Of a DNA stretch of 64,000 bases, positions 23,483-33,388 are shown piece by piece; position 1 is the stretch's first letter; each line of letters begins with the position of its first letter. The translations under genes were made by a program, and so were the position numbers. This DNA is from Sphagnum magellanicum (taxonomy: Eukaryota; Streptophyta; Sphagnopsida; Sphagnales; Sphagnaceae). The DNA is taken from contig CM038913.1 in assembly GCA_021904315.1 (NCBI GenBank), positions 4,649,958 through 4,713,957 of the forward strand, given 5' to 3'. The notes below the pieces were generated by a model, which was not told the DNA's origin, did no database searches, and saw only the letters and a program-made list of their open reading frames with translations.

Positions 23483-26400
23483 TTGTATTTTTAAAAATTT
23501 CAACTATATTTCTAAGGTAACACATAGAAGATGAATTTTACATTAACACAAGAATGTAAACACCTACATACTTGTGCATAATAATTGTTTTATCAAAACA
23601 AGTTGTCACATTTTAAAGGTAGATTAATGGAGTCAATAAACGAAAAATGACATATGACAAGCAAATCAATTATGAACTTATGGCTTAGGTCATGTGTGAA
23701 TTCAAAAATTGCCCCAGGTATAATAGGATAAATTTGTACATGTTAATACAATGTTGATAATGGAATTTTGGTGCATTGTTGAATATTTTGTAGTTATCAA
23801 TCCCTTTGGGATGGACTGGTGGCATTAGTTGCTTATAGTTTTGGAGGTCTTGTACTCAAAAGCTTGGTGGTTGAAGCTCACAAACGTGTATATCAAAGGC
23901 CAAAAAATGGTTTGGATGATGAAGTACACAAATGTTGTAAAACATTTTTGAACAATGTCAAAGGTGTAGTATTTTATGGTGTACCACATTTTGGTGGTAC
24001 CAAATATTTATCAAAATATTTCACTTGGCAATGTCAACAAATCAGCACGTTCAACAAATATGCAACCCAACCTTGTTTTTCAAAAAAATTAAAACCTTTC
24101 AACCTACAAATGGAATACCTTTCAAAGGATTTTAAAAATGCCGTTCATGAAGAACTCAACATTTATGAATTTGGCGAAGGATTACCAATCGACGAGAATT
24201 GGGTAAGATTTTCATTTCACCACATTGAAAGTTATCCAACTAGGTTCATTAATTGAACATTTTTTGTATTGTCAAAACTTGTGTGAGATCATGTACTTAA
24301 TATTTGTGAATATATTAATGTGGTGAATCGGTCATGTGTTTTATGAACTTTGTTTCATGAAAGACTATTGATGAAAAATGAAATTTGATTGACTTCAAAC
24401 ATCAGGAAATAGGTTTAAATTTTCCTTTCATCAAATCAATTCCATATAAATATTTGTAAGGAAAATCATAACATCATTAAAACATGTAAAATTCATGAGA
24501 TTAAAAACCAATAACCTTTGTTAGAAGGGGTAACGCTTGACCTGTTTCTCCCGATTATTCCAAAAAAATAAAAATAAAAGAAAACGCTTAATCTTCTCTA
24601 CTTGTCAGCATCACCCTGTCCTTGGTGTTTTTGTTTTGTTTTTTTGTTGGGATTTTTGCACAATTTTGTACAATGAAGGTTTTATTTACAGATTTTCTAA
24701 GGAAGCAAACGGAAGCTTTATTATTATTTCAAAGTGTCATTTTTTTATAATAAGTTTAACAAAATAAAATGAAAACCATCTCTGAACTAGAGTAAGTTTC
24801 CAATTTATTCATCAACAACTCGTTCATCGAGAAAAAAAGGGCTTAGTATAATAATCTTATCTACTTTAAAGAGGGCTTCGATATGTGATCGTGAAGTATG
24901 AAAAACCAATTTGGGTGGTGGTGAGATTTTATGTCAAGTTTATGAAAAAAATTAAGTCAAGTTTATGGAAGCCAAATTATTTTGTTTTTTGGAAATAATT
25001 GGAGTTGGATACAAAGCCAGTATTAACCCACAAGGCTCTATTTTATATCTAAAATTAGGTTTTAGTCACGAAATTCGACTCCAAGTTACGTCTTCAGTCC
25101 GCGTTTTTTGCTTTAAGCCTAATCCCATTTGTTACACTAGAATAGATCATCAAAAAGTAACTCAATTTGCTGCCAGTGTCAAAAGTTGTAAACCTCCTGA
25201 AGTTTATAAGGGAAAAGGTATACAATATCGAAATGAAATTCTACATAAAAAACAAGGAAAAATAAAATAAAATCATGTCATATATTTTAGGAACTAATTT
25301 AATGTCGAATGAACAAGTAGAAATTGCTTTAACTCGAATCTTTGGAATTGGCTTTAAAAAAGCAATTCAAGTTTGTGATCAATCACGCCTTAATGATAAT
25401 ATCAAGGTTAATAAGTTGACTAAATATCAAATCGACCAAATTATCAAAATAATAAGTCAAAATTATTTAGTTGATTCAGAATTAGAGAGAGTAATTCAGA
25501 GAGATATCAAACAATTGATGAGTATTAGTTGTTATCGTGATTTTTGCCACAATGCAGGATTGCCCTTACGTGGTCAACGAACTCATACTAATGCTAAAAC
25601 TTATCGCAAATCAATTCCATATAAATATTTGTAAGGAAAATCATAACATCATTAAAACATGTAAAATTCATGAAATTAAAAACCAATAACTTTGTTATGT
25701 ATTTATATAAGTTGCTCGCCAAAAGGTTGAAGGAAATTACTCGTACACAATATTTCATTATTATTCAAACATCAATAGTTATTAAACTATAGTTTCCACC
25801 ATCATTTGGTTTATAAGGTAAAGCATAAGTGAACAAACAAGTCAATGAGTTCCATTAATTTAATCTTGTGCATGCGCAGGGAATTTTAGTGCCATGTGCC
25901 TCAGCTATTCAGTTGTCAAACAACAACCATTACAAAATTGAAGATGCTAATCACTTGACAATTTGCAAGCCAACAAACAAAGATCATCCAAGTTATTTTT
26001 TATTGTTAAAATGTTTGAAAATATGTATGGAGGTAAAAACTTCAAATCTAAGTCTTTTGATTTCATATATGTTCATGTAATTTGATACACATTAAGTCAT
26101 AACACACTTGATGTGTATCGCATATGCAATGTCATATATATTGGTTATCAAATAAGAAAGATAACATATAAATGACCTATATTTTGTGAATTTTGACAGA
26201 AAAATATATTGCTTCCACCTTTGCCATGTCATGAAGTGGCGTTGATTGACAAAGCAAAAGACATAAACAACTTGTTACAAAAGGAATCTATTGTTGGTTT
26301 GGTTGGAATGGGTGGGATTGGGAAGACCACTTTGTGTAAAAAATTATATCATTTGTTCCACAACCAATATGACAAATCTAGTTTTTTGGAGGATGTGAAA

Positions 26401-28540
26401 TCAAAGGACAATATCAATGATGTCATAAAACAACTCCTACATGATTTGTGTGGCAAAAGGTTATGCGAAGATGAAAATGTGAATCAAAAAGACCTCGACC
26501 AAATTAGGCAATGTATGATATCGGAAAAAGTGTTGGTGGTGGTGGATGATGTTGGTAAGGCAGAGAACCTTACATCTTTACAACTTTTCATTAATAAGGC
26601 TGCCAAGAATGCAACTTTTAAAAGCAAAATACTTGTGAATTGTCGAAATTGGCAAATTCTGAAATCTCATGTAAGTGAGGATGGAAAAGTGGTCATGAAA
26701 TCTTTGGAGGAAGAACAAGCAAAGGAACTATTTATGTTCCATGCATTCAGTAATGCAAATCATGTTCCAACAAAGGATTTGAAACATATATGTATGAAGA
26801 TTATAAAAGCTTGTGAGGGGCTCCCTTTAAGTCTTAAAGTATTGGGTTCTTTTCTCTCTGATATTAAAGAATTGGAAATATGGGAAGGTGCATTGAACAA
26901 ATTGAAAAGTGGGCAAAGTCTCACCGGGGGCAATGATAATGAAGAGCTTTGGAGTAAATTGAAGATTTCTTATGAATATTTGGATAAACAACATCAAAAC
27001 ATGTTTTTGGATATTGCTTGTTTTTTGGGTGGTTTGAAAATAAGTACAATTTGTCGAGTGTGGAATGGAGATTATTTAAACCCAAAGTTTGAATTACAAA
27101 ATTTACAACATAGATCTTTAGTCCAATGTGCAGAAGATGGAATCTTATACATACATGAACAATTACGAAACATGGGTCAAAATATTGCAATGGAACTTCC
27201 AATTATGAATCAATTTATATGGAAATCAAATAAGTCAAATTTCTTTTTACAAAACGATGAGGTTGTCACCATACTATTTCAATCCTATAATTTTATTTTG
27301 ATTTCCTATGATTTTTATTTTTTTTATGTCCAGAACCAAATGTTTTAACTTTGAATCTTGATTTTATAAATACATGTTTTTCTAGTAAAAATTGGCATTA
27401 GGATCAAATGTTCTTTTATATTGATAATATTTTTGTTTTCACTTCATGTGATAGGTGGTGGAAAATTTAGAAGGCATTTCATTGAAAAAATGTGTCAATT
27501 TGCCTACATTGTCCCAAATTGGCTCAAAAGGATTTCGCAACCTTAGGTTGGTTGACCTAACAAAAGCTTCACCAATTATAGTGGAAAATTTCATCCAAGG
27601 GCGAAATTTGAATAACGTTAAGTGGTTGTGCCTCAAAAAATGCATGATTCAAAAGTTGCCAAGTAATTTATTTTATTGTTTACAATTACAAGTACTTGAT
27701 TTGGCACAATGCCAAAGTTTGGAAGATATACCTTCATCTATTAGCCAATTGAAAACACTCCAAGAACTTGATTTAACAAGATGTGGGAGCTTGCAAAAAT
27801 TGCCTACATCTATTGGCCAATTGAATGCACTCCAAGTGCTCCACTTATCATGTTGTTCCAACTTGAAAGAACTACCTTCATCCATTGGTCAATTGAATGC
27901 ACTCCAAGAATTTGATTTGTCAAAATGTTGTAAGTTGAAAGAACTACCTTCATCTATTGGCCAATTGAATGCACTCCAAAAGTTTGATTTGAATGGGTGT
28001 TCCAAGTTGAAAGAATTACCTTCATCTATTGGCCAATTGAATGCACTCCAAGTGCTCCACTTATCATGTTGTTCCAACTTGAAAGAACTACCTTCATCTA
28101 TTGGCCAATTGAATGCACTCCAAAAGCTTTATTTGAAAAGGTGTTTCGAGTTGAAAGAACTACCTTCATCTATTGGCCAATTGAATGCACTCCAAGTGTT
28201 CCACTTATCATGTTGTTCCAACTTGAAAGAACTGCCTTCATCCATTGGTCAATTGAATGCACTCCAAGAATTTGATTTGTCAAGGTGTTGTAAGTTGAAA
28301 GAACTACCTTCATCTATTGGCCAATTGAATGCACTCCAAAAGTTTGATTTGAATGGGTGTTCCAAGTTGAAAGAATTACCTTCATCTATTGGCCAATTGA
28401 ATGCACTCCAAGTGCTCCACTTATCATGTTGTTCCAACTTGAAAGAACTACCTTCATCTATTGGCCAATTGAATGCACTCCAAGTGCTCCACTTATCATG
28501 TTGTTCCAACTTGAAAGAACTACCTTCATCTATTGGCTAG
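22736..28540 (+). CDS. Alpha/beta-hydrolase-NB-ARC-LRR immune receptor (HNL class), 5' end uncertain
   Basis: Exons are 22736-23034, 23794-24202, 25880-26032, 26200-27261 and 27455-28540, all joined in consistent phase with GT-AG borders. Exons 1-3 (about 287 residues) form a SERAC1-like alpha/beta-hydrolase: IIFFHGIA, then ILSLSYDSN, the nucleophile elbow AYSFGG, VVFYGVPHFGGTKY, and the His segment DANHLTICKP. The exon at 26200 is an NB-ARC: P-loop GMGGIGKTTL (26305), kinase-2 VLVVVDDV (about 26530), GLPL (about 26818), and FLDIACFLGG (about 27005), a form usual for TIR-type rather than CC-type NB-ARCs. The MHD position reads IHE. The last exon encodes leucine-rich repeats of 24 residues. 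The nucleotide-binding switch should act in pathogen sensing; the role of the hydrolase is unknown. Intron 2 holds mitochondrial DNA. A TAG at 28538-28540 ends the frame while the repeats continue. The upstream start is not settled; the 21559 exon is a candidate. Confidence 0.8.
23443..23479. repeat. AT dinucleotide microsatellite in HNL intron 1
   Basis: About 37 bp of uninterrupted AT repeats. Confidence 0.9.
24432..24523. repeat. Left copy of the duplication flanking the mitochondrial insert
   Basis: This 92-bp stretch, starting 'caaatcaattccatataaat' and ending 'cctttgtta', matches 25607-25697 in the same orientation with one substitution (attcatgag/attcatgaa) and one single-base length difference (aacc/aac). 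It borders the insert directly, like a long target-site duplication. Confidence 0.9.
24537..24955 (+). pseudogene. rps8: Mitochondrial-type rps8, broken copy
   Basis: The small-subunit ribosomal protein S8 is recognisable in two frames. An N-terminal/middle part runs in one frame (RKRLIF, then ILYNEGFIYRFSKEANG, about 24570-24720). A C-terminal part is in another frame (YSSTTRSSRKKGLS, IIILST, ICDREV, then NLGGGEILCQVY, about 24810-24955). At least one frameshift lies near 24730-24790. An in-frame TGA (24899-24901) sits where S8 proteins usually have Arg. CGA to TGA by cytosine deamination would explain this. It is a dead fragment as nuclear DNA. Confidence 0.75.
24965..25270 (+). pseudogene. 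rpl6: Mitochondrial-type rpl6, open reading frame kept
   Basis: A 101-codon frame encodes a large-subunit ribosomal protein L6 of the short mitochondrial kind: EIIGVGYKAS near the N-terminus, LGFSHEIRLQV, ending PPEVYKGKGIQYRNEILHKK. The length equals that expected for bryophyte mitochondrial L6. It is uninterrupted, but lies inside a nuclear intron and has no exon, promoter or transit peptide of its own. I therefore treat it as a passenger copy rather than a working gene. An active organelle copy is expected elsewhere. Confidence 0.85.
25275..25634 (+). pseudogene. rps13: Mitochondrial-type rps13, 3'-truncated
   Basis: It starts MSYILGTNL and carries IALTRIFGIGFKKAIQVC and the typical S13 C-terminal tract CHNAGLPLRGQRTHTNAKTYRK. 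S13 proteins then normally end in a few more conserved basic residues. Here the frame instead runs on into SIPYKYL, which is encoded by the duplicated nuclear flank beginning at 25607. So the mitochondrial sequence stops about seven codons before its natural end, and the 119-codon frame is a chance fusion. Also, RDFCHNAG has Asp and Cys where GFRHNAG is usual. Confidence 0.85.
25607..25697. repeat. Right copy of the duplication flanking the mitochondrial insert
   Basis: A 91-bp direct copy of 24432-24523. The match starts exactly where rps13 loses its conserved end, which marks the junction. The shared first bases (caaa) could be junction microhomology. Confidence 0.9.
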
Positions 28541-30240
28541 TTGAATGCACTCCAAGAGCTTTGTTTGAGAGGGTGTTTCGAGTTGAAAGAACTACCTTCA
28601 TCTATTGGCCAATTGAATGCACTCCAAAGGCTTTATTTGTATTATTGTCCCCACTTAAAAGAACTACCTTCATCTATTGGCCAATTGAATGCACTCCAAA
28701 GGTTTTATTTGGAGGAATGTCCCAACTTGAAAGAACTACCTTCATCTATTGGCCAATTGAATGCACTCCAAAGGCTTTATTTGGAGGAATGTCCCAACTT
28801 GAAAGAACTACCTTCATCTATTGGCCAATTGAATGCACTCCAAAAACTTGATTTGAGTGGTGAGTGTTCCGAGTTGAAAGAACTACCTTCATCTATTGGC
28901 CAATTGAATGCACTCCAAGAGCTTGATTTGATTGGGTGTTTCGAGTTGAAAGAACTACCTTCATCTATTGGCCAATTGAATGCACTCCAAGTGCTCCACT
29001 TATCAGGTTGTTCTAACTTGAAAGAACTACCTTCATCTATTGGCCAATTGAATGCACTCCAAGTGCTCCACTTATCATGTTGTTCCAACTTGAAAGAACT
29101 ACCTTCATCTATTGGCCAATTGAATGCACTCAAAGAGTTTTTATTGGAGGAATGTCCCAACTTGAAAGAACTACCTCCATCTATTGGCCAATTGAATGCA
29201 CTCCAAGGGCTTTATTTGGAAGGGTGTTCCGAGTTGAAAGAACTACCTTCATCTATTGGCCAATTGAATGCACTCCAAGAGCTTGACTTGAATGGGTGTT
29301 CCGAGTTGAAAGAACTACCTTCATCTATTGGCCAATCGAATACACTCCAAAGGCTTTATTTGGAGGAATGTCCCAACTTGAAAGAACTACCTTCATCTAT
29401 TGGCCAATTGAATGCACTCCAAAAGCTTGATTTGAATGGGTGTTCCGAGTTGAAAGAACTACCTTCATCTATTGGCCAATTGAATGCACTCCAAGAACTT
29501 GATTTGCATTGGTGTTCCAAGTTGAAAGAACTACCTTCATCTATTGGCCAATTGAATGCACTCCAGAAGCTTGATTTGAATGGGTGTTTCAAGTTGAAAG
29601 AACTACCTTCATCTATTGGCCAATTAAATGCACTCCAAGAATTTGATTTGTCAAAGTGTTGTAAGTTGAAAGAACTACCTTCATCTATTGGCTAATTGAA
29701 TGCACTCCAAAAGCTTGATTTGAATGGGTGTTTTGAGTTGAAAGAACTACCTTCATCTATTGGCCAATTGAATGCACTCCAAAAGCTTGATTTGAATGGG
29801 TGTTCCAAGTTGAATGCACTCCAAATGCTTTGTTTGGTTTGTGAGTGTCCCAACTTAAAATAACTACCTTCATCTATTGGCCAATTGAATGCACTCAAAA
29901 TGCTTCATTTATCAAAGTGTTCCAACTTGAGATAACTACTTTCTTCTATTAGTTGGTTGAATACAATTCAAAAGCTACATTTGTCAAGGTGTTCCAATTT
30001 GAAAAAACTACTTTCATTTATTGGACATTGAATGCACTTGAAAATTTTGATTTGTGTGAATGCTTCAAGTTGGAGCAACTACTTACATGTACATTGGCCA
30101 ATTAAATGCACTCGAAAAGTTTTAATTGTGGGAATGTACGAACTTGCAAGAATTACTTACATTTGTTGGCCAATTTGATGCATTCAAGGAATTTAATTTG
30201 TTAAGGTGTTTCAATTTGAAAGAATTACCTTCATCTATTG
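27695..30240 (+). repeat. 72-bp (24-residue) leucine-rich repeat array, about 30 units
   Basis: The unit encodes LNALQxLxLxxCxxLKELPSSIGQ. Eleven units lie before the TAG at 28538-28540, sixteen between it and a TAA at 29693-29695, then several units with increasing decay to about 30240. Units are nearly identical even at silent positions ('ccttcatctattggccaatt'). A five-unit block (27818-28177) is repeated at 28178-28537, a 360-bp higher-order duplication. One unit (28854-28870) has an extra codon; another (29790-29850) is truncated. Reverse-strand and third-frame open frames across the block are repeat by-products. Confidence 0.95.
28541..29695 (+). pseudogene. Continuation of the HNL leucine-rich repeats beyond the first stop
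   Basis: This stretch of 384 codons is in the same frame as the receptor's last exon and encodes 16 further repeats. It is separated from the receptor only by TAG in place of CAA (two substitutions in 'ggccaattg'). It ends with TAA where CAA stood (one C-to-T change). Either the receptor now ends with twelve repeats and this is 3' untranslated pseudo-sequence, or the gene as a whole is decaying. Confidence 0.75.
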
Positions 30241-30244
30241 CGAA

Positions 30245-33200
30245 TTAAATCACTAGTACAAAACCCCTCTTTTTCAACCAACCCACCTTTGATATGACAT
30301 CATTTTCGAGTATGTTTCAATTGTAATTTTTTGAATATTTAAAAACATTATTCACAATTGCCAAGTAAATTGAGTTCCTTACTCTTTTTGTGGACAAATG
30401 AAGGCGAATCCTAACTATTTTGGAGCTCATGGAATATTCTTAACACCCACATGGTCTACAATTGAATTCTAGTTGAAACATTGACTTGGAAAATTACACA
30501 TTCTATAATCAAGCCTCCCAGGGTGGTGTGTCAACTAAGAAAGTCCCATGTTCAACTTTTTTGGTCAATTACAAAACATAGTGATGCATGATAGATCACA
30601 CATGGATGGATGACATTGAGAGTGGGATTAATGTCTTTGTTGCAAGTGCATGGCATGATTGTCTTTCGACCACAACTACAAGTTGAAAGACAAAAAGCGA
30701 ATGTTGGGCACTCTTACATACTATGTCAACACCTCAATTATAAGTGCTACTTAGTAAACATGACAACAACCGTTGTGCCATGCTTTACGAACATTGGTAT
30801 GCATGGTTCTGGTTTTAAGAAACAAATATTTATCGAGGTTGTCAAAGTCGTCAAAGCCACCAAAGCCACAATGATGAAAATATGTTCCTTCTCTTTAAAA
30901 GACCCCAATAGTTAAAATTTGAAAACTATCAAGTTAATTGATGATTTGTCCAAAACATTCAACTCCTAGGTTCCATGATAGATGGTGGGCAAAAATGATT
31001 CAACTTCCAAAAAAACATTATTCCCATCAGGATGTGACCTTTCACCCAACTCTATATTAAAAGAGATTTGACATTGAGAACAAATATAATAAAACTAGTT
31101 TTTTTTAATACTTCAATGCATGAGAAAATATATAAGGACAAGGATAGCTTGATGCCCAAGAAAAGAAAAGACCTTTTCGTCAATAAAAACATTGTCATTA
31201 GTAGAAAAAGGCTAAAATGTAATCAGATGATTTGTGACTACATGTGATTAATTGTTGTTGACAACTAACATTGGTTACATTTGTAACTGAAAATCACATC
31301 ACACATTTTTTGGTCACATTTATGACTATGTTGCAACTATTTATAGGTTTTTCATTCTTCCAATGGGATGACTTTTCACATTATTTTCATCTTAAAAGGC
31401 CTTCGTATGGCCCATTAGTTGCAAAATTGAGCAAAAAATGGTAACTAATATTTATTTATACATTTAGTTATGTATTAATTTTGTATAGGGTAAGTCATGT
31501 GTTTTATGTTTTGGTGACTAACAATTATGTACATTAAGCCTTATGTATACATTATGTACTCCACATTCATAATGATATATATGTGTATTATTCTCATGGA
31601 TTAGTTAAACATGGTTTGAAAAAAATATTATTGTGTACTAGCCTCATATTAGGGTATATGTAAAGGTGACAATATATCAAACATCCGTAGGTGTATGAAA
31701 AACAAGTACACTAATTATAATCGTAATTATTAATTAATCGTAGAATTATTGTAATTAAATTAATTACCAAAATAATTATAAATAATGAAATCCTTTAGAA
31801 CTTAAAATTTATAATTAAAATCCATATTTAATCTTTTTACACTAATCATAATGTTATTCCAGTAATTAATGTAATTATCATCATTACTCTCAAATTAATA
31901 TATCTATTATTTATAATTATTTATTTATAGTAAATGATTATTTTTCCAACATAAAATTTACCCTAATTTTTTTTTTCACAATGTTAAAAATTCATTAAAA
32001 CTTATATAATATGTAATTGCACTTAGTAATAATGTTTATAATTTATAATTTAAATTAACATTAACAATTTTTATATAATTTTACTATAATGTGAATAATT
32101 AATGTACTTATTGTAATTAAAATAATTCAATTATAGTAAATTATTTTATGTAAAATCTATAATATTTTATTGAAAATGAATAATTGTTACTACAACATTA
32201 ATTTTTACATTATTTTAAATATTTTTACATGGTAATAAAAAATTATATAAATTATAGTAAAATGATTTTAATCAAATTATTTATTATAAAAATTTATTTA
32301 CAGTAATTATATATTTATTTAATATTATTATCATATATAATTATATAATATTTAAGATATTTATATGTTATAAATTATAATTAAATCGGGATCTAATTTT
32401 TTTGCAATAATTATGATATAATTAGAATAATGAATGTAATTTTTGTAAATTTTTGTATTTATAATTTATAATTACTTATTTACACTTAACAATTATTAGA
32501 AATACAAAATATTCACATTAGTTATTCATATTTTTACAATAATTTTTTGACCTATTCACATGCCTATAAAATTAATGTAAGATAAGTTAAATATCTTAAG
32601 TTTAGATAGGGTAAGGTATGTTACCTACCTATCCATTTATTTTCAACCAATTTTCAAATTACCTACCTATTACCTATTTGCTTACCTATCACTAGTAAAC
32701 TATTTTCAAAATATATAAATAATTTATAAAATGGGGCCAAACTTTATTTACCAAAAAAATTGTTACCTTAAATCACCAAAAACAATTGAACATATTGACT
32801 ATAATCAAAATGATTGACTAAAAGACAATTTGCTCACAATAGGGTTTTGTGTGCTTCAAACATGCAAAAGGATTCTTGAAGCATCATCAATTTGCATGAA
32901 ATTTTGATCATTAAAGCTTTGCAAGTAATGGAGCCCATTTCTTTAAAAAATGGACAACCATACAAACATTGCCAAAAAAAAAGTGGAACAAAATTGGATG
33001 AAACCTCAAAAAAATTGCCATTCACCAACTTCGGTAGATGGTGGATGAAAACCTAAGCATGAATGGTGTTGGTGTCAATGACAATGCCGACACGTGGTTC
33101 GGCAGGGTGGGTCCCATGCGAGCACTTGTACGGGGAAACCCTAGCAGATCGAGATGCTATACTACCTGGTTTAGGATGTGGTTTGTCATAGCTGGCATCA

Positions 33201-33380
33201 CACGTAGGATGAAGACGTGTATAGAGATCTCGAATGGGACCTGAAAATTCTCATCCTCATCTCGATCCCCTTTCTCCGCCGTCGTCGCCGTCGTCGTCAT
33301 CGCGTCGTCTCTTCTCCTCTCGTCTTCAGACCGGCGGAGCTCCCTATCGCAAAAACCAGCTCCTCACCGAATTTTCTCGA
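30245..33380. other. Gene-free AT-rich stretch between the receptor and CCCH genes
   Basis: No gene is recognised. A 101-codon frame at 30610-30915 has no known motif. 31700-32560 is extremely AT-rich, made of 'taattata'-type words. TACCTACCTA-type words appear near 32615-32690. From about 33060 the composition becomes richer in GC, with 'ccgccgtcgtcgccgtcgtc' near 33277, the likely promoter and 5' leader of the next gene. Confidence 0.4.
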
Positions 33381-33388
33381 TCCAAACA

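Larger units (their letters stand above)
24524..25606 (+). other. Nuclear copy of mitochondrial DNA (NUMT): rps8-rpl6-rps13
   Basis: About 1.08 kb of mitochondrial origin lies within intron 2 of the HNL gene. It carries three ribosomal-protein genes in the order and with the tight spacing of the bryophyte mitochondrial ribosomal-protein cluster: rps8, 9 bp, rpl6, 4 bp, rps13. No other nuclear exon overlaps it. The borders are set by the flanking 91/92-bp duplication. Removing the insert and one repeat copy would shorten the intron from 1677 to about 500 bp, nearer to its neighbours. All three genes are on the plus strand, the same as the host gene. Confidence 0.88.

Noticed and set aside
24965..25634. 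rpl6 and rps13 as functional nuclear-transferred genes
   Set aside because: They sit inside an intron, keep organelle spacing and lack a targeting sequence, and rps13 lacks its true C-terminus. A passive mitochondrial insert is simpler.
27673..29898. Reverse-strand and third-frame open frames across the LRR array (repeats of WSAFNWPIDEGSS and FIYWPIECTP)
   Set aside because: They are periodic shadows of the 72-bp unit, whose length is a multiple of three, so all frames stay open together. No independent gene evidence.
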